This document shows positions 45,455-53,129 of a stretch of DNA of 64,000 nucleotides, piece by piece (position 1 is the first letter of the stretch; each line of letters opens with the position of its first letter). The stretch is taken from positions 1 through 64,000 of the forward strand of contig NZ_FXTO01000008.1 in NCBI RefSeq assembly GCF_900182725.1. Direction: 5' to 3'. The position numbers and the translations under genes were made by a program. Under the pieces are notes generated by a model. That model was given only the letters and a program-made list of their open reading frames with translations. It was not told the origin of the DNA and did no database searches. This DNA comes from Thalassovita litoralis. Its GTDB lineage: Bacteria; Pseudomonadota; Alphaproteobacteria; Rhodobacterales; Rhodobacteraceae.

Positions 45455-45478
45455 CGAGTATTTGGAATCAGAAAGAAG
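45455..45478 (+). repeat. Degenerate copy 4 of the 24-bp intergenic repeat
   Basis: CGAGTATTTGGAATCAGAAAGAAG aligns to the repeat at 7721-7744 with about 17 of 24 matches. It again follows a plus-strand gene end and precedes a terminator. Confidence 0.4.
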
Positions 45479-45481
45479 CAG

Positions 45482-45502
45482 GGGGGCGGTGGCCCCCTTT
45501 TT
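45482..45502 (+). terminator. Rho-independent terminator after alaX
   Basis: GGGGGC, loop GGTG, GCCCCC and five T. It separates alaX from the convergent permease gene. Confidence 0.85.
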
Positions 45503-45511
45503 GTCGGGCGG

Positions 45512-46645
45512 CTATTCAGCGGGCTGGTCGGGTTCTTCTTTGGGTTCCGGCAGGCCCTGACGGGACAACAGTATGGCAATGGGGCGCAGGGCGGGGACTT
45601 GCGAGCATATGATCAGCATCGCGACCATGATCGGCACCGACAGAAACATGCCAGGAACCCCCCAGACCGCGCCCCAGAAGGCCAGGCTGATGATGATCCC
45701 AAAGGAAGACAGCCGCAGGGCGCGCCCCATCAGCGTGGGGTCGATGACGCTGCCGTTCAGAAACTGAATCAGCGTCACCACAACAAAGACCGCCAGTGTA
45801 GAGCCGGGATCTGCCGTTTGTACGAATGTCACCAGCGCGACCAAAATCGTAGCGACGATAGAACCGACATTGGGGATATAGTTCAGCACGAAGGTCAGGA
45901 TGCCCAGTGGCCCGGCCAAATCCAGTTTGAAGATCGTGGCGACGCCAAACACCATCAGCCCGGTCACGGCGCTGACCCCGGTTTTTACCAGCAAGTAATA
46001 GTTCACCCGATGGATGATGGTTTGCATGATCCGGCCGACTTTTTGTGCCTGTGCCGTATCCCCGCCAAAGAAATTTTCCAGTTTCGTGTCAAACCAGATG
46101 CGTTCCGCAAACAGGAACCCCACAAACAGAATCACCAGAACCGTTGCCGACATCAGGTTCCCGGCCTGTCCTGCGGCGGTGCGCAGGTAGCCTGCGACCT
46201 CGATCGAGCTGACGGAATTGTAAACGGCGGTTTGCACGTCATCGCCCAACCAAGCGAACATGGCGGCAATGGCCAATGGGGCGCTTTCCGCATAGGCAAC
46301 GGTGGTGGCCAGCACGGTGTTGACCTGTGACAGGATGATCGAGGTCAGCGTCAGCAGCGCCGCTGAAATCAGCAGCAGCGCCATCAGGGACGCCAGAAAA
46401 TTCGGGATACGGATCGGCCCGATGCGAATCCGCGCGATGAAGTTGATCGCGTCGCTGGTCAGGCTGAACAGAACGATAGCGGTGGCCAGTGAAATCAGCA
46501 AGAATCGCGCCTGCACCAGCAGAAACAGGACGACGGCAAAGGCGATGATCACCAAGGCCCCGGTTTGGATTCGGTCCAATTCGCTTCTGCGCCCGCTGCC
46601 GATGAACTGGCGGGGCTGGGGCGGGCGGCGAAGAGATTTGTTCAT
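45512..46645 (-). CDS. AI-2E-type transporter (PerM/UPF0118) family protein
   Basis: The 377-residue membrane protein has about eight spans and the family's C-terminal GPLGILTFVLNYIPNVGSIVATILVAL and SVIDPTLMGRALRLS. Family members export small molecules; some move AI-2, some are Na+/H+ antiporters. The start is set at MNKSLRR, with AGG upstream; the frame is open for 22 more codons. It is the last core gene before tRNA-Ser. Confidence 0.88.
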   Translation of the reverse strand: MNKSLRRPPQPRQFIGSGRRSELDRIQTGALVIIAFAVVLFLLVQARFLLISLATAIVLFSLTSDAINFIARIRIGPIRIPNFLASLMALLLISAALLTLTSIILSQVNTVLATTVAYAESAPLAIAAMFAWLGDDVQTAVYNSVSSIEVAGYLRTAAGQAGNLMSATVLVILFVGFLFAERIWFDTKLENFFGGDTAQAQKVGRIMQTIIHRVNYYLLVKTGVSAVTGLMVFGVATIFKLDLAGPLGILTFVLNYIPNVGSIVATILVALVTFVQTADPGSTLAVFVVVTLIQFLNGSVIDPTLMGRALRLSSFGIIISLAFWGAVWGVPGMFLSVPIMVAMLIICSQVPALRPIAILLSRQGLPEPKEEPDQPAE

Positions 46646-46786
46646 TTTACCTGTCATGATCGGGTATCTGGCTGCTGTTTTTATTATGGGTGTTTCACGC
46701 TGGGGATACAACGGGCCGAAAGAGGTTGTTTCTATTGCGAAAGGGGGCTTGCATTCCGGTCCTGCCTTTGGCTAGAAGGCACGAAC

Positions 46787-46876
46787 GGACAGTTGGCCGA
46801 GTGGTCGAAGGCGCACGCCTGGAAAGTGTGTAGGCGGGGAACCGTCTCGAGGGTTCGAATCCCTCACTGTCCGCCA
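46787..46876 (+). tRNA. tRNA-Ser (anticodon GGA)
   Basis: The 90-nt gene folds with acceptor GGACAGT/ACTGTCC, D-arm GGCCGAGTGGTCGAAGGC, anticodon loop CTGGAAA (GGA reads UCC/UCU), a long variable arm (GGCGGGGAACCGTCTC) and T-loop GGTTCGAATCC. An encoded CCA ends it. Long variable arm confirms the serine class. Core genes lie on its left and accessory DNA on its right. Confidence 0.97.
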
Positions 46877-47249
46877 CTTACCAAAGAAAAACCGTTCTCC
46901 TAGGTAAGATGGCGCCAATTTTTCCCCTATATTCAAAGGCCTTAGCGGGCACCGCATTTACCTCGCGCGTGCTGTGGGACGCCGTATCCTCTCTCTGTCG
47001 GCCGATATTCTCCGCAGCGGGTAACACAAGAATCGCGCTACATTCAGTGTAACACATTGAAAATGATTGGTTATTTCTGATCTTCTGCCTTCTTTCGCTG
47101 GCAATAGCGCGATGTCAATTTGGGGCTGGTATCGAACTTATTTTGAGCTCCTTCGTGACCTTTGGAGTGATAAGCGTATGAAATTACTTGCATTTTAATT
47201 TGATCTGTTCATTCTGAGGATGGGGCGAGTTGCAAGAGGGACGCGCGCG
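46877..47249. other. 373-bp AT-richer gap after tRNA-Ser
   Basis: No gene is supported. GC content falls clearly compared with the left side, which marks the start of accessory DNA. GTAACAC occurs at 47021 and again in AGTGTAACACATTG near 47048, where GTGTAACAC is a near palindrome that could be an operator. A short AGAGGG precedes the next start. No second copy of the tRNA 3' end was found in the window. Confidence 0.5.
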
Positions 47250-47837
47250 ATGAAAGCTGAGGATAAACCATCCACGTCACCCTTCGATCCTGCGGATTTC
47301 CTCGAGAACGGTGATGCGATCCTGGGGTACTTGAGCGACGCCTTGGCCAGCCGTGATCCTGCTCTCATCGATGATGCCTTCGACGTGGCGCACCGTGCGG
47401 CAAAGCGGCTGGGTACGGTTACAGCGACTAATTTGCGTCCCTTTGATTATGAAACCTTTTTTGCTGCGTTGGGCGCGGATGCTGAATTGGGGGATGAGTT
47501 GAAAAGTGCTGTTGCCAGGTTTCGAGCTCGTACAGTTTCGCGCGTGACCAACGACGCAGACCTGTTCAAAGCGCGAATGTGCCCAGTCTGCGGTGCGCAA
47601 ATGCTTCGCGATGTTCGCGAAATGACCTTGGAGCACCGAGGGCGGTCTGAAATGATCGGGATGGCCGGGTGGTACTGCGATGAGTGTGGCGAAGGCGTGC
47701 ATTCCGGTGAAGACATGGCCGTGTCGGATGCGGCGCTTGAACGATTAATGGCCGACCTGGGCCAGGCCTTTTCGGCTGATGAGACAACCTTCAAGGCGCT
47801 CGATGCCGGGCAGATTATCGATCGAAATAGGAAATAG
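47250..47837 (+). CDS. Composite antitoxin-like protein (HigA-like N-terminus, MqsA-like zinc motif)
   Basis: The 195-residue product has no full-length family I know. Residues about 10-55 (FDPADFLENGDAILGYLSDA and on) resemble the N-terminus of small HigA/addiction-module antidote proteins. Residues about 116-175 hold two CxxC pairs (CPVCGAQ and YCDECGEG), the zinc fold of MqsA-type antitoxins, but the usual MqsA helix-turn-helix tail is missing. The middle starts PFDYETFF, echoing the N-terminal PFDPADFL. It may be a fusion of antitoxin fragments. Start ATG 47250 follows AGAGGG. Two small genes follow closely. Confidence 0.55.
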   Translation: MKAEDKPSTSPFDPADFLENGDAILGYLSDALASRDPALIDDAFDVAHRAAKRLGTVTATNLRPFDYETFFAALGADAELGDELKSAVARFRARTVSRVTNDADLFKARMCPVCGAQMLRDVREMTLEHRGRSEMIGMAGWYCDECGEGVHSGEDMAVSDAALERLMADLGQAFSADETTFKALDAGQIIDRNRK

Positions 47838-47841
47838 GTGC

Positions 47842-48162
47842 ATGCGGGAAAATGGATGCCGCGGTGCTGGAACAATCCTTACAACGGTCTGCGCGCCCTA
47901 CGGGGAATCTATCTCAGCGGCGGAATTGGCGGAGCGGATCTCTGATCCTCGAAGCCTCGAAAAATACGACGCATGTGTGTTTGCGTTTTTCTCAGAGGTC
48001 TCTGAGCGCCTTCAGCGCGAGTTCATAAAGGAAATGGGCGTTGATCCACGAGCTGCGGCCAATGTCGCCGCAGGTTTTGCCAAGTTGGCCGGTTTTGACC
48101 TGCCTCTGGCAACATCCCTTCCGGAAACGCGGCACATCCCGAAAGATGAAGCCGATGTTTGA
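47842..48162 (+). CDS. Unknown small protein in the antitoxin-like operon
   Basis: The 106-residue product begins MRENGCRGAGTILTTV and has a helical middle (YDACVFAFFSEVSERLQREF) and a short C-terminal tail. No family is recognised. It starts 4 bp after the composite antitoxin-like gene, with AATAGG upstream, and its end overlaps the next start, so the three genes are coupled. A toxin role is possible by position only. Confidence 0.5.
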   Translation: MRENGCRGAGTILTTVCAPYGESISAAELAERISDPRSLEKYDACVFAFFSEVSERLQREFIKEMGVDPRAAANVAAGFAKLAGFDLPLATSLPETRHIPKDEADV

Positions 48163-48523
48163 ATTCGAGATTGTGATCAGTTTTCCGGGTGGAAAGCCCC
48201 ACAAGGCCGCGGTCTTGGACGCGTTGTTTCAAGCGGGGCTGGATGACACGATTGTAGGGACCGGCCGGCCGGATGTGATCGCGCTCGGTTTCACACGCAA
48301 TGGCCCCAACTTGGAGCAAGTCCTTACGGCTGCTGTGGCGCAGATCATGGCCGCCTTCCCATCAGCTTCGGTACAGGTTTTGGACATGGCCGTGCTGGGC
48401 GACGTAAAGGGCAAGGCCGAAGTCATCCGTCGAGTTCGCGCATCGGCGGCTCGAAAGGCTACGGCTGGCGACAGTGCTGCTTTCAGTCAGGACTTTCTGT
48501 ACGGACCTGATGGCCTGCCATGA
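48155..48523 (+). CDS. Unknown small alpha/beta protein in the antitoxin-like operon
   Basis: The 122-residue product reads MFEFEIVISFPGGKPHKAAV, then LDALFQAGLDDTIVGTGRPDVIALGF, a beta-alpha-beta pattern that recalls a family of small proteobacterial proteins with a ferredoxin-like N-part and an HTH tail, though the tail is not clear here. The start overlaps the previous stop by 8 bp; ATG 48146 is also possible. A CAGCC/GGCTG hairpin lies after the stop. Confidence 0.5.
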   Translation: MFEFEIVISFPGGKPHKAAVLDALFQAGLDDTIVGTGRPDVIALGFTRNGPNLEQVLTAAVAQIMAAFPSASVQVLDMAVLGDVKGKAEVIRRVRASAARKATAGDSAAFSQDFLYGPDGLP

Positions 48524-48586
48524 TTGGCAGCCTGCATAGCGGCTGTAAAAGTTTCCACCAGTGGGAATTTGTCTTCGACCAGAAGT

Positions 48587-48853
48587 TTAATTCTCGCCAT
48601 CCAGCAGGCCCTTCTGCCGAGCCTCTTCACGTGCGGCGTCTAAGATCTCGATTAATGAGTGCTTGCTAACCCCGCTCGCTTCCGCGCGTTCAAGCATTAC
48701 GCGAAGTTCATTGATGGCAGTCTCACGCCGTTCCTGGTCGCGTCGGACAAGATCGCGAAAGTATTCGCTAACATTCCCATAACGGCCGGCGCTGACTTGT
48801 GCTTCAACCCAGTCATTCATCTGGTCTGGCATCGAGATGGTCAGTCGTGCCAT
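48587..48853 (-). CDS. parD: ParD-like antitoxin without a visible ParE
   Basis: The 88-residue protein MARLTISMPDQMNDWVEAQV is a clear ParD/CopG ribbon-helix-helix antitoxin (YGNVSEYFRDLVRRDQERRE follows). In type II modules parE normally overlaps the end of parD. Here only a short frame of about 37 codons (MARIKLLVEDKFPLV) starts in the last bases of parD, and it does not look like ParE. It may be a truncated toxin remnant, leaving an orphan antitoxin. Confidence 0.8.
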   Translation of the reverse strand: MARLTISMPDQMNDWVEAQVSAGRYGNVSEYFRDLVRRDQERRETAINELRVMLERAEASGVSKHSLIEILDAAREEARQKGLLDGEN

Positions 48854-49085
48854 GCAGTCGCCTTCTTTGCCTTTTGTCGGAATATTTCATATTAGATCAC
48901 AACAAATCCGAACACTCAAGGCGCTGAGCAAGGAGAGAGGCTCTGCCGATGCGCGACTGTTGTGGCGCATGCGGAGAATACCAGCGATAATCTCCGCACA
49001 GTATGCGGATATTACCTTCGCGCCATACATCCAGGAGCCGCGCCGAACGGCGCCTGACGGTTCACGTCCACGCGGACGCCCGGTT

Positions 49086-49481
49086 TCATGGCATATCGTG
49101 GTAGCCGAACTCCCAGCGTTGTTCGGCCCACATTGGCGTGAAGGGATCGAGCAACTCACGAAGGGTTTTGTTGGGGTTTCGTCCTTTCAGGATCGCCTCG
49201 ACAATGTCAGGCGCCAGGGTCGTTAGTCGCATGGTGCGGATCATGTAGGAGGCTGGAATTTTCTCGTGCTCAGCCAGGTCTTTGATCGACGCAAAATGCC
49301 CTTCATCAACAAGCCGTTTCCAGCGATGCGCCCGCGCGAGCGATTTTATCAGCGCGTTGTCCAGTTTTGGCGGTGGCGTGGCAAAATCTGGCAGGACCAT
49401 CTCTTTGCGACCTCCACGCTTTTTGAGCTTGAAGGGAATAGTCAGGGTGATGGTTTCGGTTGTGGTGGTTTTGTCCGTCAT
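49086..49481 (-). CDS. Recombinase-linked HTH protein
   Basis: The 131-residue protein starts MTDKTTTTETITLTIPFKLKKRGG and has a helix-turn-helix-like region SIKDLAEHEKIPASYMIRTMRLT (ParB/KorB-like). It overlaps the end of the recombinase gene by four bases and is the last gene of the leftward set. The same partner occurs beside serine recombinases in other alphaproteobacteria, to my knowledge; its job is unknown. The open frame upstream is ignored. Confidence 0.75.
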   Translation of the reverse strand: MTDKTTTTETITLTIPFKLKKRGGRKEMVLPDFATPPPKLDNALIKSLARAHRWKRLVDEGHFASIKDLAEHEKIPASYMIRTMRLTTLAPDIVEAILKGRNPNKTLRELLDPFTPMWAEQRWEFGYHDMP

Positions 49482-50794
49482 GCTGCGTCCTTTCTGGGGA
49501 GAGTTCGGGATTTCAGGTCCTGGGCGAGGTGGCACAGGCCGTCGACACGCAGGTGCACCTTCATGTCCGTCTCGGAGACGTCGATGTGATCGATCAGGAT
49601 TGAGGCAATGCGCGCTTGTTCGGCTGGGAAGAGTTCGCTCCACAGCGGGTCAAGGCTTTTGAGCGCCGCGTGGATATCCTGCTCGCTGCAGGCCCGCTTG
49701 TCGTCTGCAGCGTTTCGCCAGGACTCGGCCACGATTTCAGGTTGCCGGAAGACCGCGCGCAGCTGCGCGGTTACATTGGCTTCGATTTCACCGGCGGGGA
49801 TGCGGCCCACAGGACAGCTGCCAGCACCGTGCTTCAAGATGGTCTGGCTGACATAGTAGCGGTAAAGCCGGTTGCGCTTGCGGGTGTGGGTCGGCGAAAA
49901 CATCGCGCCGTCAGGTCCGCGTATCAGGCCCGCCAGCAATGCAGGGGTCTGTTTGCGGGTGCCAGCGGCGCGGGTATGCGGATTTTCGCTATTGATCTCG
50001 TTGGCCTTTTCCCAGGTTTCCATGTCGATGATAGGTTTGTGCAGGCCGGGATAGGTCTCGTCCTTGTGCACGATCTTGCCGATATAGATCGGGTTACGGA
50101 GGATACGATAAAGGTATTTGTTATCCATGGGCTTGCCCCTGGGGGTCGTGAGGCCGCGCTTGGCCGCTTCCTTCGCGACTAGTAAGGCCGACCCCAAGTT
50201 AACGAACCGCTCAAAGAGCCACCGCACATCCGCGGCTTGGGCGTTGTTGACCTCAAGCCGGCGGTTGATACAAACGTAGCCATACGGTGGGACGCCGCCC
50301 ATCCACATGCCTTTCTTCTTCGAAGCTGCGACCTTGTCACGGATGCGTTCGGCGGTCACCTCGCGCTCGAATTGGGCAAAGGACAGCAGGATGTTCAGCG
50401 TCAATCGTCCCATCGATGACGTGGTGTTGAACGATTGCGTGACGGAAACGAAGGTTACGTTATTTCGCTCGAAGGCCTCGACCAGTTTGGAAAAGTCCAT
50501 CAGCGAGCGCGATAGGCGGTCGATTTTGTAGACCACGACCACATCGACCAAGCCGTCCTCGATATCGGCCAGCAGCTGTTTTAACCCGGGCCGCTCCAAT
50601 GTGCCGCCGGAGATGCCGCCGTCATCATAGTGGTCACGAAGGACGACCCAGCCCTCTGAACGCTGACTGGCGATATAGGCCTCGCAGGCTTCGCGTTGGG
50701 CGTGAAGCGAGTTAAACTCTTGCTCGAGCCCTTCCTCGCTGGATTTGCGCGTATAGACCGCGCAGCGCATCTTTCTGGGTGCTGGTTTTGTCAT
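49478..50794 (-). CDS. Large serine recombinase
   Basis: The 438-residue protein has the resolvase catalytic domain with the serine in VYTRKSSEEG (Ser18), YKIDRLSRSLMDF, FERNNVTFVSVTQSF and LNILLSFAQFERE, then a recombinase domain (GMWMGGVPPYGY, YLYRILRNPIYIGKI), and a zinc-ribbon part with a single-cysteine variant CPVGRIP, followed by a coiled C-terminus. It probably integrates and excises the element. MTKPAPRKMRC at 50794 is the start, since its ATG overlaps the stop of the DUF2924 gene. Confidence 0.92.
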   Translation of the reverse strand: MTKPAPRKMRCAVYTRKSSEEGLEQEFNSLHAQREACEAYIASQRSEGWVVLRDHYDDGGISGGTLERPGLKQLLADIEDGLVDVVVVYKIDRLSRSLMDFSKLVEAFERNNVTFVSVTQSFNTTSSMGRLTLNILLSFAQFEREVTAERIRDKVAASKKKGMWMGGVPPYGYVCINRRLEVNNAQAADVRWLFERFVNLGSALLVAKEAAKRGLTTPRGKPMDNKYLYRILRNPIYIGKIVHKDETYPGLHKPIIDMETWEKANEINSENPHTRAAGTRKQTPALLAGLIRGPDGAMFSPTHTRKRNRLYRYYVSQTILKHGAGSCPVGRIPAGEIEANVTAQLRAVFRQPEIVAESWRNAADDKRACSEQDIHAALKSLDPLWSELFPAEQARIASILIDHIDVSETDMKVHLRVDGLCHLAQDLKSRTLPRKDAA

Positions 50795-51243
50795 TTGCGC
50801 TTCCTGTAATTGTTGAGGCCGAAAAACACCGGGCCGTTCCAGCGAGTGCCAGTGATGGCCCGCGCAATGGCGGAGAGGGATTGATACGGGCGGCCTTGCC
50901 ATTCGTAGCCATCGGCGGTGACGGTCACGACGTATTCCTCACCTTGCCACTCACGGATCAGGCGGGTGCCTGCGATGGGCTTCAGATCATGGCGAATGCG
51001 CCTTTTGGCGGAGTTGTCGCCGTCCCATTTCTCGGCCAATTCCTCGAGCCGCTTGCGGGTCTCTGGTTTTAGGCCGCCATAGGCGAGTTCTTGGATGCGA
51101 TAGCTCAGACGCGTTTCCAGATAGCGACGGGTAAAGGGCGGTGGCTCTGTGCCCATCAGGTCGCGCCAGATTTCGCGCAATTCAGTGGGTGTCTTAATTC
51201 TGAGAGCAGCGACGCGGGCGTAGACGGGATCTTCTTTGGTCAT
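50791..51243 (-). CDS. DUF2924 protein
   Basis: The 150-residue product has the DUF2924 pattern LRIKTPTELREIWRDLMGTEPPPFTRRYLETRLSYRIQ and YVVTVTADGYEWQGRPYQSLSAIARAITGTRWNGPVFFGL. This family always seems to travel with this kind of recombinase; the last part resembles the DNA- or chromatin-binding pattern in integrase accessory proteins. It overlaps both neighbours by 4 bp. Confidence 0.9.
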   Translation of the reverse strand: MTKEDPVYARVAALRIKTPTELREIWRDLMGTEPPPFTRRYLETRLSYRIQELAYGGLKPETRKRLEELAEKWDGDNSAKRRIRHDLKPIAGTRLIREWQGEEYVVTVTADGYEWQGRPYQSLSAIARAITGTRWNGPVFFGLNNYRKRK

Positions 51244-51467
51244 GGGACCTCCTTGTGAGTTGGTTCCACATGAACGCTCCGTCTTGCGCGAAAGTGTAGT
51301 GAACTTTCTCTCTTATTTTCAGTGTGTTGCCTGACTTTTCGAGCGCGCATCCGCAAATATCCAACTGCAAGGATCTTGCACAATTCGGCACGCCGCTCGC
51401 GTGGCGTCATTTTCGTTGGATGCAAAGCATTGGCCGCAGTCAGCGGCGCAAAGATATCGTCGTACAT
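51240..51467 (-). CDS. Small basic protein, first gene of the leftward operon
   Basis: The 75-residue product starts MYDDIFAPLTAANALHPTKM and is basic (LRMRARKVRQHTENKRES). It overlaps the DUF2924 start by four bases. No family is recognised; the start is chosen from the protein pattern, with GAGAGAGCCC-like purines upstream on its strand. Confidence 0.6.
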   Translation of the reverse strand: MYDDIFAPLTAANALHPTKMTPRERRAELCKILAVGYLRMRARKVRQHTENKRESSLHFRARRSVHVEPTHKEVP

Positions 51468-51583
51468 TTTGGGCTCTCTCAGATTTGTACGCTGAGAGAA
51501 CCGTCCTCTTCTCACTTATTCAAGCAAAAACAATAGCTTGTCGGCTTATGTCGGTTTGTGGCGCCTTATGTCGGCGGCTTGGC

Positions 51584-52258
51584 TTAGACCCGGCGACCGT
51601 ACCAGCGAATCCGCCCAACGATGTTGACCTCGTCGAGAAGGCATTCATAGGGCGAGTAGTTGGGATTGTCTGAAGTGACACGAATGCGTGGTGGCTCACT
51701 GGAGGGAATGTGCTCGATCCGTTTGGCCATCAGCCCCATGCCGTCATGCAATACGAAAAGCCCAGGCGGATAAGGCGACTTGCGCCCCATATCGACCAGG
51801 ATCGTATCGCCATCATTTAGAGTGGGCACCATGCTGTCCCCAGTGACGCGCAGGATCCGCAGGTTCTTCGGATTAGCTTCCAGCTCGTCTTCAATCCAAG
51901 ACAGACGAAAATGATAGAGTTTACTGGCTTGCTCATCCTCTGCATGCACGATTGTGCCGCCACCAGCTGAGGCTTTCGCCTGAACACCGGAGATGCCAAC
52001 AAACGTCGTGTCAGGGGAATAGATTTTAGGGGCCTCGCCCTCGACCGTGCCATCGCCGTCGATCAGCCAGTCAACGTCGACCTTCAAGACGTCTGCAACC
52101 TTCTGCAACTTGGCACGGCTCGGACGCACAGACTTGCCACGGATGATGTCGTAGATGAAGGAACGGTTGAGGCCCGAGGCCTCGGCCACCGCTGCAGGCG
52201 TCATGTCGAGCTGAAACGCGCGAGCCTTCAGTCGCTGTGCGATGTTGGTGACGATCAT
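51584..52258 (-). CDS. CI/LexA-type repressor (XRE HTH plus S24 peptidase)
   Basis: The 224-residue phage repressor has an N-terminal HTH (TPAAVAEASGLNRSFIYDIIRGKS) and a C-terminal S24 domain with the catalytic serine in TGDSMVPT (Ser142) and lysine in LMAKRIE (Lys179). A likely self-cleavage site is Ala-Gly in KASAGG (98-99). RecA filaments would trigger self-cleavage and derepression. It diverges from the gene at 52362 across a 103-bp switch region. Confidence 0.93.
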   Translation of the reverse strand: MIVTNIAQRLKARAFQLDMTPAAVAEASGLNRSFIYDIIRGKSVRPSRAKLQKVADVLKVDVDWLIDGDGTVEGEAPKIYSPDTTFVGISGVQAKASAGGGTIVHAEDEQASKLYHFRLSWIEDELEANPKNLRILRVTGDSMVPTLNDGDTILVDMGRKSPYPPGLFVLHDGMGLMAKRIEHIPSSEPPRIRVTSDNPNYSPYECLLDEVNIVGRIRWYGRRV

Positions 52259-52300
52259 GGTTATCCCCAGCCAATTTGTGGACTAAGTTGGATATCTATT

Positions 52301-52325
52301 CTGTTGAAAGTGGACAGTCAAACAG
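52301..52325. promoter_or_regulatory. Candidate repressor operator
   Basis: CTGTTGA (52301-52307) and TCAAACAG (52318-52325) form an imperfect inverted repeat in the repressor/early-gene gap. GTGGAC occurs twice (52278 and 52310). Binding is inferred from position. Confidence 0.4.
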
Positions 52326-52329
52326 ATAA

Positions 52330-52344
52330 GAACAATATGTGAAC
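52330..52344 (+). promoter_or_regulatory. LexA (SOS) box at the prophage switch
   Basis: GAAC-AATATGT-GAAC is a perfect alphaproteobacterial SOS box (reverse of GTTC-N7-GTTC). It sits 17 bases before the GTG start of the first rightward gene and just before its AGGAGG ribosome-binding site. Confidence 0.7.
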
Positions 52345-52361
52345 AAAGGAGGCTGCCGCCA

Positions 52362-53033
52362 GTGTTGATTCCACGAGACTATTTCACCCTACAGGAGGTT
52401 CTGGCGGACTGGGGCATCTCCGAGTCGGAACTGGGCTACGTCGTGGAGATGGGCCAGCTGACGCTGTCAGTCCGCGTCTATGGCTCTTTCGTCGTTGCTG
52501 ACCGGAAAGATCGACCTGGTCGATGCAATCCTGACTTCGAAGGCGTGGTGGATCTGGAGCGGCGTGATGCGATGCGGGTGCTGCGCAAGCAGGCCTGTTC
52601 TGTCCCGTCCTTTGCTCAAAACGGTGGTATCGTGGCAACGTCGGAGGGCGGTACCGATTGGGTGGTCTATCGCGACGCGCTTCTTGTCCGCGCCTCAGAG
52701 CGCGAGCATTTTGAGGCAACGATCATGGCCGCGGGTGCGCCCCATGCCAAGGATTATGATCGTTTTTTGTCGTTTGATCTGAATGGGCAGCACTACTTTT
52801 TTACAGACATGCAGGCGCGCGCTTTGAACTATTTGTTCATCTGCGCAATCACGGGTGACCCAGAGCAGCGCGGCACTCAGATTTTGGCGGCGGCGGGTTC
52901 GGCTTCTTTGAAGCTCAGCTATTTGTTTTCCAGCCGGAAGGGGTGGCGCGACATCGTACATCCAGTCGCAAAGCGCCGAGGATATTACATGCTCGAACCC
53001 GCCTTGGTGGTGACGATGCGCGTCGGCCCCTGA
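52362..53033 (+). CDS. SOS-box-preceded unknown early protein
   Basis: The 223-residue product starts with GTG after AAAGGAGGC. The sequence MLIPRDYFTLQEVLADWGIS suggests an N-terminal HTH; the last 60 residues (LNYLFICAITGDPEQRGTQI and on) have the pattern of a winged helix. It diverges from the repressor and ends in a terminator, so it is a single early gene. It could be an antirepressor or excision control protein, but no family is recognised. Confidence 0.65.
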   Translation: MLIPRDYFTLQEVLADWGISESELGYVVEMGQLTLSVRVYGSFVVADRKDRPGRCNPDFEGVVDLERRDAMRVLRKQACSVPSFAQNGGIVATSEGGTDWVVYRDALLVRASEREHFEATIMAAGAPHAKDYDRFLSFDLNGQHYFFTDMQARALNYLFICAITGDPEQRGTQILAAAGSASLKLSYLFSSRKGWRDIVHPVAKRRGYYMLEPALVVTMRVGP

Positions 53034-53055
53034 TATTAAACCTCATGCTGAACAG

Positions 53056-53078
53056 GCCCGCTTCATGCGGGCTTTTTT
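53056..53078 (+). terminator. Rho-independent terminator of the early gene
   Basis: GCCCGC (53056-53061), loop TTCAT, GCGGGC (53067-53072), then six T. Confidence 0.9.
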
Positions 53079-53129
53079 GTGTCTGTCGCTCATCGTGATT
53101 CGTTTTGGCCGCCAACCGAGCAGCCCCCT

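Noticed and set aside
48837-49226. A 129-residue plus-strand frame and a 90-residue minus-strand frame between parD and the HTH gene
   Set aside because: Neither has a ribosome-binding site, sensible composition or known family; the region is better left as intergenic.
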